Shown here in pieces: positions 24,602 through 32,320 of a stretch of DNA of 63,017 nucleotides. The position numbers were made by a program, and so were the translations under genes. The notes beneath the pieces are model-generated. The model saw nothing but the letters and a program-made list of their open reading frames with translations. It was not told the DNA's origin and did not search any database. The DNA is from CAXSBR01 sp964236495 (GTDB taxonomy: Bacteria; Actinomycetota; Actinomycetes; Mycobacteriales; Jatrophihabitantaceae): contig CAXSBR010000016.1 of NCBI GenBank assembly GCA_964236495.1, forward strand, positions 1 through 63,017. The letters are read 5' to 3'. The first letter of the stretch is position 1, and every line of letters starts with the position of its first letter.

Positions 24602-24886
24602 ATGACTTCGGACAGTGTGGACGTGCGGCGCAACGATGACGCGGGCCGGTACGAGCTCTACGTCGACGGCCACCGGGTCGGAGTAGCCGACTTCGAGGAT
24701 GTCGGCGACGCGATCTCGCTTCCGCACACCGAGGTCGACCCGTCGATGAACGGCCGTGGCCTGGGCAGTCAGCTGGTGCGTTATGCACTGGACGACGTAC
24801 GCGCACAGGGACGCAAGGTCGTGCCGGCCTGCCCGTTCGTCGAGACGTTCATCCAACGGCACCCGGAGTACAACGATCTGCTCTGA
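24602..24886 (+). CDS. Small GNAT-like acetyltransferase (NATD1/YjdJ type)
   Basis: A 94-residue minimal acetyltransferase domain: YELYVDGHRVGVADFEDVGD, HTEVDPSMNGRGLGSQLVRY with the G-R-G-L-G acetyl-CoA loop, and VVPACPFVETFIQRHPEYNDLL with the conserved C-P-F-V/A-x-x-F-I motif. This is the short family that includes human NATD1 and E. coli YjdJ. Its substrate is not established. It is convergent with the ABC exporter pair. Confidence 0.9.
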   Translation: MTSDSVDVRRNDDAGRYELYVDGHRVGVADFEDVGDAISLPHTEVDPSMNGRGLGSQLVRYALDDVRAQGRKVVPACPFVETFIQRHPEYNDLL

Positions 24887-24948
24887 GCCAGCAAGCTTCG
24901 GACGAGCCAAATCCGTTCGGCGCACCGCTCCGCGCGCGGCACAACGGG

Positions 24949-26823
24949 TCAGACCAACGACGCCTGCCACGACTGGTGCAGCAGGGCGAACTCACCGACA
25001 CCGTCGCCGATGAGGTCGCCCGGAGTGCCGTCTTCGACTATTCGACCCTCGCTGAGCACGAGCACCCGATCGGCGATCTCCACCGTGGACAACCGGTGGG
25101 CGATGATCAACGCCGTGCGCTCATGCAGCACCGTTCGCAGCGCCGCTTGCACCGTGCGTTCGGTGGGCACGTCCAGGGACGAGGTTGCCTCGTCGAGGAT
25201 CAGCACGGCCGGATCGGCCAGAAAGGCCCGCGCGAAGGCGATCAATTGACGTTGCCCGGCCGACAGCCGACCGCCGCGCTTGCGCACGTCGGTGTCGTAG
25301 CCCTCCGGCAGGCGCTGGATGAAGTCGTGTGCGCCGACCGCCTGCGCTGCGGCGACAATTTCCTCGCGGCCGGCTGCGGGCCGACCGAAGGCGATGTTGT
25401 CGGCCACCGAGCCCGAGAACAGAAAGCCGTCCTGAGTGATCAGAACGACGTTCGCCCGCAACTCCGATTCAGCGACCGTGCGCAAGTCCACCCCGTCCAG
25501 GCGGACCGCTCCTGCGCTCGGGTCGTAGAACCGGGCGAGGAGTTTGGCAATGGTCGACTTTCCTGCTCCGGTGGCGCCCACCAGCGCGATCGTCTGGCCG
25601 GCCGGAATGTGCAGATCCAGTGCAGGCAGCACCAACCGGATGCCCTCGTCGGCGCTGGTGTAGCCGAACTCGACCGCGTCCAGGTCCAGCGCGCCGCGCA
25701 CCGGCACCGGCAGCGGCTGGGGCGCAGCAGGCTCGGGCACGCTGGGCTCGGTGTCCAGTACGACCGCGATCTTCTCCAGCGCAGCCGTCGCCGACTGCAG
25801 CGAGTTCAGGAACATTGCAACGTCCTGCATCGGACCGAAGAAGGAGTTGAGGTAGAGCAAAAACGCCGCGAGCACGCCCAGGGGCAGCTGACCGTCGCTG
25901 ACGCGCAGGCCGCCCACGATCAGCACCGACAGGGTGGCCACGTTGCCGATCAGCGTCACGCCGGGGATGAAGACCGCGTGCAGGCGAAAGGCATCGGTGT
26001 TGGCGCGGCGGTAGTCGTCGTTGAGTTCGGCGAACAGCACATCGTTGCGCGGCTCACGCCGGAACGTCTGCACCGCCCTGATGCCGTTGAGCGTCTCCAC
26101 GATCTGCACGACGACTGCGGCAATGGCTTCCCGGGTTCGCCCGAACACGACCGCCGACCGAACCGCGAACCACCGGTACAGCAACCACAGCGGCACGAAC
26201 GAACCGATCGCGATTGCGGCCAGCTTCAGGTCCAGCACCAGCAGTATGACGCTGATCGTGACGATGTTGAGCAGCGCGGTGACCAGCCCGTCCATCGCCG
26301 AGGACAGCAGCTCGTTGAGCGTGTCGACGTCGGAGGTCACTCTGGAGATGACCTTGCCCGAGGTGTAGGACTCGTGGAAGGACACCGACAGCGCCTGCAG
26401 GTGGTCGAACAGCCGCCGGCGCAGCTCGAACAGGATCTTCTGCCCTAGCCGCCCGCCGCGGAGTAAAAAGATCCGGTCGAGTACGCCGGTGGCAAGCGCG
26501 CAGACCAGAAGCGCGACGCCGAGGAGAACGAGAGTGCGGTAGTTGCCGGCGCGGGCGTCGCCGACCCCGTGGTCGATCGCCAATCCGACCAGGAAAGGCC
26601 CTGCCAGGGACGTCAGGTTCTGGGCTAGCACGACGAAGGCGAGCGGAATCAGCTGCCGCCGGTGCGGATACAGCAGCGAGCGCAGCAACGCCTTGGCGTT
26701 GTCGCGCAAGGTCGGAAGAGGCGCGTTCTGCTCGGCCACATTCTGCTCGGGCACGTCCGGGTCGGGGAGGTCCGGCTCGGGCACGCCCTTTCCCTCGGGC
26801 GCCTGAGCGTTGGCCGTGCTCAC
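24949..26823 (-). CDS. ABC exporter half-transporter, catalytic-site subunit
   Basis: A 624-residue membrane-ATPase fusion. After a 35-residue acidic start come six helices (about residues 45-345) and then the nucleotide-binding domain: Walker A GATGAGKST, signature LSAGQRQ, Walker B VLILDEATSSLD with the catalytic glutamate, and the H-loop IIAHRLS. It pairs with the 26820-28679 product. The partner has a normal LSGGQ but an aspartate in place of the catalytic glutamate, so the two form a heterodimeric exporter with one active and one degenerate ATP site. GTG start overlaps the partner's stop by 4 bp. Substrate unknown (drug or lipid type). Confidence 0.94.
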   Translation of the reverse strand: MSTANAQAPEGKGVPEPDLPDPDVPEQNVAEQNAPLPTLRDNAKALLRSLLYPHRRQLIPLAFVVLAQNLTSLAGPFLVGLAIDHGVGDARAGNYRTLVLLGVALLVCALATGVLDRIFLLRGGRLGQKILFELRRRLFDHLQALSVSFHESYTSGKVISRVTSDVDTLNELLSSAMDGLVTALLNIVTISVILLVLDLKLAAIAIGSFVPLWLLYRWFAVRSAVVFGRTREAIAAVVVQIVETLNGIRAVQTFRREPRNDVLFAELNDDYRRANTDAFRLHAVFIPGVTLIGNVATLSVLIVGGLRVSDGQLPLGVLAAFLLYLNSFFGPMQDVAMFLNSLQSATAALEKIAVVLDTEPSVPEPAAPQPLPVPVRGALDLDAVEFGYTSADEGIRLVLPALDLHIPAGQTIALVGATGAGKSTIAKLLARFYDPSAGAVRLDGVDLRTVAESELRANVVLITQDGFLFSGSVADNIAFGRPAAGREEIVAAAQAVGAHDFIQRLPEGYDTDVRKRGGRLSAGQRQLIAFARAFLADPAVLILDEATSSLDVPTERTVQAALRTVLHERTALIIAHRLSTVEIADRVLVLSEGRIVEDGTPGDLIGDGVGEFALLHQSWQASLV

Positions 26824-28679
26824 GCCGTGCTCAGTTCGGACAGCTCGCTGCCCAGCAGATGGCGGTAGGTCGGCGAGCGGGCGAGGAGTTCGGCGTGGGT
26901 GCCGACATCGGCGATCCGGCCGTCCTCCAGTAGCGCCACCCGATCGGCCAGCAGCACCGTGGACGGGCGGTGGGCGACGATGAGCGCCGTGGTGGTGGCC
27001 AGCACTCTGCGCAGCGCCTGCTCCACCAGTGCTTCGGTGTTGACGTCCAGCGCCGACAGAGGGTCGTCGAGCACCAGCACCTTGGGGCGGCCCAGCACCG
27101 CGCGGGCCAGGGCCACGCGTTGGCGCTGCCCGCCCGACAGCGACATGCCCTGCTCGCCGATGCGGGTGTCCAGCCCGGCCGGTAGGTCGTAAACAAAGCC
27201 TGCCTGCGCGATGTCGATGGCCTCGGCGAGATCCTCGGCACTGACCTCTGCCTGTCCCACCCCGCTACGCCCGAGGGTCAGGTTTTCGCGCACGCTGGCC
27301 GAGAACAGCGTGGCGTCCTCGAACGCCATCGCTACCCGCGTCCGGACATCCTCCAGCGCCGCGTCGCGCACGTCGACGCCGTCGATGAGCACCGCACCCT
27401 CGGTGACGTCGTACAGACGCGGTATCAGCGCGGTGAGGATCGTCTTGCCCGCGCCGGTGGCGCCGACCAGCGCCAGGGTTTCACCGGGTGCGATATCCAG
27501 GTCGACGCCGCGCAACACGGGTTGAGCGGGGTTGGCGCGTGAGGATCGCAGCGACGAAGGAGCGAGGACCGGAGCGCGTTGAGAATCGGGAAAGGTGAAG
27601 CCCACCTGGCGCAGCTGCACTGAGCTCTGCGCCGAGTCGGGCAGTGCCACCGGCGCGACGGGGTCGACGATCGCGGGTTCGACGTCGAGGATCTCGAAGA
27701 TGCGGCGCGTCGCGCTGGCCGCCTCCTGCGCAATGGCGAGAAGAAAACCCAGCGAGGCCAGCGGCCAGATCAGACGGAGGTACAGCGTCACGAAGGCGAC
27801 GTAGGCGCCCAGGGTGAGGCTGCCGTGCACCACCGCAACGGCACCTCCCACCGTCGCGACAGCCAGCACCAGCTGCGGATAGGACTCCAGCATCGCGAAG
27901 AACAGCGACAGCGTGACGACCTTGGCCAGCTCCGCAGCCCGCAGCGCCCCCGCCTTCACGGTGAACCCTGCCGAGATCTCCCGACCGCGGCCGAAGGCCT
28001 TGATCACGCGAATGCCCTGCGCCGATTCCTCCACGGTGGTGGTGAGGTCGCCGGTGATGTCCTGCGATGCGCGCGCCTGGGCGTGGTAGCGGCGCTCGAA
28101 GTACCGGGTGGCAATCGCCATGGGGATCATCACCAGCGCAACGAACGACCCGAGCAAAGGCTGGAGATGGATCAGCAGCGCGGCCACGATGATGCAGGTA
28201 ACCGAGTTGGCGACGAGGAAGATGAAGGCGAACCCGACGAACCGGCGCAGCGTGGACAGGTCGCTGTTCATGCGCGACAGCAGCTGCCCGCTGGGCCACC
28301 GGTCGTGGAAAGCGACCGGCAATCGCTGCACGTGGCGATACAGGTCCCGGCGCAGATCGGTCTCGATGCCCGTCGCCGCGGTAGCCATGGCCCGCCGGCG
28401 CAGATAGAAGAAGAACGCCTCCGCCAGGCCCAGTCCGGACGCCAGCGCGGCCAGCGGCCAGATGCCGCTGGGATCGTGGGCGCGGATCGGGCCGTCGACG
28501 ACCTTCTCGATCACCAGCGGAACGAGCACCTGCGCCAGCATGGCCGCCAACGCGGTGCCCATCATGAACCACATGGAGCCCCGGTAGGGGCGCACCCAGG
28601 GCAATAGGCGCAGGAGCAGCCGGAGGCCACCGGTATCGGCGACGGCCGAGCCGGTGGGTGCGGATGCGTCGCTGGCCAC
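26820..28679 (-). CDS. ABC exporter half-transporter, degenerate-site subunit
   Basis: A 619-residue partner of the preceding protein. Six helices (about residues 20-320) precede the nucleotide-binding domain: Walker A GATGAGKTI, signature LSGGQRQ, Walker B VLVLDDPLSALD (Asp instead of catalytic Glu), H-loop IVAHRPS. This complementary pattern is that of heterodimeric exporters such as TM287/288. An insertion of about 17 residues (core LAPSSLRSSRAN) lies between the first strand of the ATPase domain and PVLRGVDL; it is encoded by a dispersed DNA repeat at 27537-27586 and keeps the frame. A TAACGT -10-like element is eight bases before the GTG start. Confidence 0.94.
   Translation of the reverse strand: MASDASAPTGSAVADTGGLRLLLRLLPWVRPYRGSMWFMMGTALAAMLAQVLVPLVIEKVVDGPIRAHDPSGIWPLAALASGLGLAEAFFFYLRRRAMATAATGIETDLRRDLYRHVQRLPVAFHDRWPSGQLLSRMNSDLSTLRRFVGFAFIFLVANSVTCIIVAALLIHLQPLLGSFVALVMIPMAIATRYFERRYHAQARASQDITGDLTTTVEESAQGIRVIKAFGRGREISAGFTVKAGALRAAELAKVVTLSLFFAMLESYPQLVLAVATVGGAVAVVHGSLTLGAYVAFVTLYLRLIWPLASLGFLLAIAQEAASATRRIFEILDVEPAIVDPVAPVALPDSAQSSVQLRQVGFTFPDSQRAPVLAPSSLRSSRANPAQPVLRGVDLDIAPGETLALVGATGAGKTILTALIPRLYDVTEGAVLIDGVDVRDAALEDVRTRVAMAFEDATLFSASVRENLTLGRSGVGQAEVSAEDLAEAIDIAQAGFVYDLPAGLDTRIGEQGMSLSGGQRQRVALARAVLGRPKVLVLDDPLSALDVNTEALVEQALRRVLATTTALIVAHRPSTVLLADRVALLEDGRIADVGTHAELLARSPTYRHLLGSELSELSTA
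27537..27586. repeat. Dispersed repeat copy inserted in frame in the ABC exporter gene
   Basis: About 50 bases here align with the 53-bp unit at 5204-5329: the shared core is AGCGACGAAGGAG, flanked by matching GTGAGGATCG/GTGAGCATCG and GAGGACCGGAGCGCGT/GAGGAGCGGAGCTCGT. The insertion adds about 17 residues to a surface loop of the ATPase domain without breaking the frame. Confidence 0.75.
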
Positions 28680-28791
28680 GTGGACCCACGTTAGGTCAGG
28701 GGTACGACAGCCGCGAACCGATTACCGTCCCGGTTCATCAGGCGCAGTCGTTGGGGGGTGGCCGCCGCGGCCTTCAGAGCCCGCGACAGCG

Positions 28792-30084
28792 TCAGTCGTG
28801 CTTGCGCCGCACGCCCAGCAAGATGTCGTCCCAGGAGGGCACCTGCTCGCGGCCGGACCGGCGCCGAGGCTTGCCCGCCGGCGGATCGACGGCAGGAACG
28901 GAATCCTCGGCGGATGTCGACGACGAAGCGGCAGCGACGGCAGTGCCGTCTGGAGGCGTGGATGGATCGTCGTCGCGTGCGCCGAGCAGGGCGTCGGCCA
29001 GCGACTCGTCGGCGTCGGTCGGTCGGGGGTCGGTCTCGACGTCCGGCTGGTCCGTGCGCGGGTTCACCAGACGGATAGCGGCCGGTGCGCGCTGCTCAGG
29101 AGCATCGGATTGATCCGTACGAGCCAGGGTCGGTCTGTCCGCCGCCGGGCGCGGCAGCGGATCGGCCAACCGCAGCGGCAGTCCGGGCGTGCCGTGGCGG
29201 TCCGTGGCGTCGCCACCGTTGGTCGATCGGGTGTATCCGCCGGGATCTTCCTGGTCGAACACCGCGTCGTCGACGGGCTTGCGCTCGCCGTCGGCAGCAT
29301 CGGGAACGGCGCGCACCACCGCACGCAACGGACGCTCCGACAGCAGATCTGCGGCCGCTTCGTCGACGGGCAACACCGTGCGCGCGGTCAGGGAAAATGC
29401 CCAGTGTGCCTGCCGTTGTCCCGTGCCGGTCGGCCAGCCAGCGCTGATGATCCACGAGCCGTCGGGACGGCGCACCGCGTCCCAATCCACGTCGGCGGGG
29501 TCGATGTCGGCGGCGACGAATCGCCGGTCGACGGTCTCGGCGAAGGGCACGAGCGCGCCGTCGCCGTCGCGGCGTGCCCGGGAGCGCCGAGCTTCGTCGC
29601 CCACTCGGGAGCGCTCTTCCAGAACGGCGACGCCAAAGCGAAGTATCCGCTCGACGTCCATGCCGGTTTCGGCGGCCAAGTCCTGCGGTGATTCGCCGGC
29701 GCGGATCCGGGTCTGGATGTCGCGCGGGCTGAGATGGGTTGTTCGGGAACGCGTCGGCCGGCTCGGCGCAGCGGGCAGCTCATCCTCGGTGCGTTGGGCG
29801 GTGTCGGTGCGTTGGGCGTCGTCGGTGCGCTGGGCGGTGTCCTCGACGTGCTGGACGGTGTCGATGCGCTGACCACGATCGAGTAGTTGCTCGAACGCCG
29901 CGCGCAAGGCGTCATCGACTGCCAGTTGATACTGCTCGCCCTCGTCGTCGGTTACGACGAGCCACTGCTCAGTGGCGGCGGTTTCGGGAGCGTCGGGAGA
30001 GGCGTTGGCGGATTCGGCGGCCGATTCGGCGGCGGATGCGTCGTCGACCGGCTGGCTCGAGGAAAGGAACCGCAGCGCGCGCAT
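28792..30084 (-). CDS. sepH: Septation protein SepH (DUF3071)
   Basis: A 430-residue cell-division protein that binds FtsZ and stabilises its filaments in actinobacteria. The N-terminal part has WLVVTDDEGEQYQLAVDDAL. The DUF3071 helix-turn-helix region is THLSPRDIQTRIRAGESPQD and DLAAETGMDVERILRFGVAV, and the conserved C-terminal tail reads EQVPSWDDILLGVRRKH. Between them lie an acidic linker and a hexapeptide repeat (AQRTDD, AQRTDT, AQRTED) encoded by 18-bp DNA repeats. TAAAGT lies six bases before the ATG, so the message is probably leaderless. Confidence 0.93.
   Translation of the reverse strand: MRALRFLSSSQPVDDASAAESAAESANASPDAPETAATEQWLVVTDDEGEQYQLAVDDALRAAFEQLLDRGQRIDTVQHVEDTAQRTDDAQRTDTAQRTEDELPAAPSRPTRSRTTHLSPRDIQTRIRAGESPQDLAAETGMDVERILRFGVAVLEERSRVGDEARRSRARRDGDGALVPFAETVDRRFVAADIDPADVDWDAVRRPDGSWIISAGWPTGTGQRQAHWAFSLTARTVLPVDEAAADLLSERPLRAVVRAVPDAADGERKPVDDAVFDQEDPGGYTRSTNGGDATDRHGTPGLPLRLADPLPRPAADRPTLARTDQSDAPEQRAPAAIRLVNPRTDQPDVETDPRPTDADESLADALLGARDDDPSTPPDGTAVAAASSSTSAEDSVPAVDPPAGKPRRRSGREQVPSWDDILLGVRRKHD
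29786..29839. repeat. 18-bp tandem repeat, three copies, in sepH
   Basis: Units start at 29786, 29804 and 29822 (first unit TCGGTGCGTTGGGCGGTG), followed by a degenerate fourth. They encode hexapeptides of the form Ala-Gln-Arg-Thr-acidic in the variable linker of SepH, so unit gain or loss keeps the frame. Confidence 0.8.
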
Positions 30085-30090
30085 GGAACG

Positions 30091-30096
30091 ACTTTA
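30091..30096 (-). promoter_or_regulatory. -10 element of a probable leaderless promoter (sepH)
   Basis: On the minus strand TAAAGT is followed by six bases and the sepH ATG at 30084. Confidence 0.5.
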
Positions 30097-30288
30097 GAGC
30101 ACCGGCACGCTGCTGGCTGGGATCTTGCGCGTGCGACCGCCCCGGCACGTCAACACACGGCGTGGGTGTCGGCGGCTCCGCCGAAGGTGCGAGCGTCGGC
30201 AACAACGATCTGTCCCGGATAATTCTGCGCAGAGCAGGCTGAGGTTGCCAGTTCAGACGCAAAGAACGCAGAAACGCCGGACTCGGCT

Positions 30289-30294
30289 TACTCT
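30289..30294 (+). promoter_or_regulatory. -10 element of a probable leaderless promoter (30302 gene)
   Basis: TACTCT is followed by seven bases and the GTG at 30302. Confidence 0.45.
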
Positions 30295-30301
30295 GACTAG
30301 A

Positions 30302-30523
30302 GTGCCCCTCAATCTGGAAACGCAGATCCTAACCATCGTCAACGGCAAGAGCGCAGGTGAGCGGCCGACGACGATCAGCGATCTGGCGCGTCAGTTCGGG
30401 GCAAGTTCGGCGCTGGTGTCCGGCTGTGCCGCGGGCCTGGTCAGCCGCAACCTGGCCGTTGCCACCATGGTCGACGTGCGCGGTGTTCCCAAGCTGCACG
30501 GGCTGCTCCCCGTCCAGTCCTAG
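30302..30523 (+). CDS. Small winged-helix-like protein
   Basis: A 73-residue protein starting MPLNLETQILTIVNGKSAGE. TTISDLARQFGASSALVSGC followed by AAGLVSRNLAVATMVDVRGV looks like a helix-turn-helix with a following wing, so it could bind DNA, but the match is only by eye. The GTG at 30302 is chosen for the TACTCT element seven bases upstream; the frame is open to 30125 without coding character. It is divergent from sepH. Codon usage is typical of the chromosome. Confidence 0.65.
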   Translation: MPLNLETQILTIVNGKSAGERPTTISDLARQFGASSALVSGCAAGLVSRNLAVATMVDVRGVPKLHGLLPVQS

Positions 30524-30772
30524 GCCTGCCACCTCCCGCGAACTGCACGCCATCGCGGGTCGGCGGCGGTGGTCGGCCGGAGTCGACTCGGCCTCGAGCC
30601 CACACGAGCCCAAGCACAGGGCCGCGATCGCGGCGACTACAGGCACGCTGACGTCGATCGCGTGCGCGGCACTCGGAGGTGAATGCTGATCGACCTACCC
30701 CGGTGGTGACGATCGCCGATGTCACAGGCAATGTCCTGCGATGGCCGTCGAAGCGCCAGGTGGCGGTCGAGT

Positions 30773-30798
30773 ACAACTGTTCGCATGCGAACAGTTGT
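30773..30798. promoter_or_regulatory. Perfect 26-bp palindrome covering a start codon
   Basis: ACAACTGTTCGCA and its exact complement TGCGAACAGTTGT abut at 30785/30786. The ATG of the epimerase gene (30785-30787) lies at the centre, and a TACAAC -10-like element (30772-30777) lies at the left edge. A dimeric repressor bound here would block both promoter and start. If the message extends upstream, the RNA could instead fold and hide the start codon. Confidence 0.75.
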
Positions 30799-31642
30799 GG
30801 TGACCGGCAGTAGTGGCCGGCTCGGCAGGGCAACAGTGCTAGATCTGGCCGAGCACGGGTGGGACGTCGTCAGCGTCGATCGGGCCCCGGTGCCCGGAAC
30901 CGCGCCGGAGGACTTCATCCGGATCGACCTCACCGATTACGGCCAGACGGTGCAAGCCCTCACCGCCGTCGACGACCGTTACGACTCGGTGGACGCAGTC
31001 GTGCATCTCGCCGCGATCCCCGCCCCCGGCCTGACGGCGAACGCTGCGCTGTTCACCAACAACGTCACCGCCACCTACAACGTTTTCACAGCCGCGATCG
31101 CCGCCGGCATCCGCAACATCGTGTGGGCCTCGAGTGAGACCACGCTCGGGCTGCCGTTCGACATCGCGCCGCCCTACATCCCGGTGGACGAGGACTACCC
31201 CGCTCGCCCCGAGTCCAACTACTCCCTCGGCAAGCACGTCGAGGAGCAGATCGCCGAGCAGCTGTGCCGGTGGAATCCGGACCTCAAGATGATCGGCCTG
31301 CGCTTCTCGAACGTGATGTACCCCGAGGACTACGCGCGTTTTCCAACCTTCGATGCCGACGCCACGGCGCGCAAGTGGAACCTGTGGGCCTACATCGACG
31401 CGCGTGACGGGGCCCAGGCGGTCCGCCGCGCTTTGGACTACGAAGCAACGGGGATGGACCGGTTCATCATCGCCAACGCCGACACTGTCATGACTCGCCC
31501 GTCGGCGGAGCTGGCCGCCGAGGTGTTCCCCGATGTGGAGATCCGCAAACAGCTGGGGACGCACGAGACGATGCTCTCGATCGACAAGGCGCGCCGGGTC
31601 CTGGGATATGAGCCCGAGTACAACTGGCGGAACGAGATCTAG
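30785..31642 (+). CDS. NAD-dependent epimerase/dehydratase (extended SDR)
   Basis: A 285-residue short-chain dehydrogenase of the sugar-nucleotide epimerase type. The NAD-binding loop is VVVTGSSGRLGRATV at the N-terminus. The catalytic segment is VWASSETTLG (Ser/Thr) with NYSLGKHVEE supplying the Y-x-x-x-K pair near residue 140. RFSNVMYPEDYARFPTF is typical of an actinobacterial subgroup whose substrate is undefined. Start at the ATG in the centre of the 26-bp palindrome; no Shine-Dalgarno, so probably leaderless. It precedes the methyltransferase-flavoprotein pair with a 33-base gap and could be in the same unit. Confidence 0.9.
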   Translation: MRTVVVTGSSGRLGRATVLDLAEHGWDVVSVDRAPVPGTAPEDFIRIDLTDYGQTVQALTAVDDRYDSVDAVVHLAAIPAPGLTANAALFTNNVTATYNVFTAAIAAGIRNIVWASSETTLGLPFDIAPPYIPVDEDYPARPESNYSLGKHVEEQIAEQLCRWNPDLKMIGLRFSNVMYPEDYARFPTFDADATARKWNLWAYIDARDGAQAVRRALDYEATGMDRFIIANADTVMTRPSAELAAEVFPDVEIRKQLGTHETMLSIDKARRVLGYEPEYNWRNEI

Positions 31643-31675
31643 ACCGACGTTGCGGTTGTAGTCCACGCTGGAACG

Positions 31676-32320
31676 GTGCAACTGCCTCGCCTGCGCCGTT
31701 ACTGGCTCGGCGCACGCTGGTACGACCGGCTGTCGATGGAGCGGCTGGTCTACCGGGCGGGCCGGTCGGCAGGTATCGAGGCGCTCGGGCTGAACGACGG
31801 CGACCGTGTTCTGGACCTGGGCTGCGGCACCGGCCTGAACTTCCCGGCCGTTCTGACGGCCATCGGTGAGTCCGGGCGCCTGGTGGGAGTGGACGCCAGC
31901 GCGTCGATGCTGTCGCAGGCGCGGCGGCGGATCGCGGTCGCCGGCTGGGCCAACGTCACGCTGCGTCACGGTGACGCCGCAGTACCTGACGAGCAGCCCG
32001 GCTCGTTCGACGCGGTTGTGTTCACCTACTCGCTGTCGGTGATCACCGATTGGCACGCCGCCTGGGAGCGGGCGTTGAGGGCTCTCGTGCCCGGCGGGCG
32101 GGTGCTCGTCGTCGACACCGCATTGCCGACCGGACGCTGGCGAGTGCTGTGGCCGCTGGCCCGACTGGCCTGCCTGAGCGGCGGCGTGCATGTCGAGCGC
32201 CGGCCCTGGCGTCTGGTCCGCTCCAGCCGCGGGGTCGACCAGGTGGGGCACTTCGACCTCAAAGGCGGGCACGTGCACGTCGCCGTTGGGCGTCGCGACT
32301 GGCAGGGTGAGCGACCGTGA
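31676..32320 (+). CDS. Class I SAM-dependent methyltransferase (phospholipid N-methyltransferase-like)
   Basis: A 214-residue methyltransferase. Motif I is DRVLDLGCGTGLNF (about residues 43-56), the acidic motif II is LVGVDASASML, and FDAVVFTYSLSVITDWHAAW with RALVPGGRVLVVD are the later motifs. The N-terminal YDRLSMERLVYRAGRSAGIE and the overall short length recall bacterial phosphatidylethanolamine N-methyltransferases and UbiE-like enzymes. The actual acceptor is unknown. The stop overlaps the flavoprotein start as GTGA, so the two work together. Convergence with a CDP-alcohol phosphotransferase operon makes a lipid substrate attractive, but that is inference. Confidence 0.88.
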   Translation: MQLPRLRRYWLGARWYDRLSMERLVYRAGRSAGIEALGLNDGDRVLDLGCGTGLNFPAVLTAIGESGRLVGVDASASMLSQARRRIAVAGWANVTLRHGDAAVPDEQPGSFDAVVFTYSLSVITDWHAAWERALRALVPGGRVLVVDTALPTGRWRVLWPLARLACLSGGVHVERRPWRLVRSSRGVDQVGHFDLKGGHVHVAVGRRDWQGERP

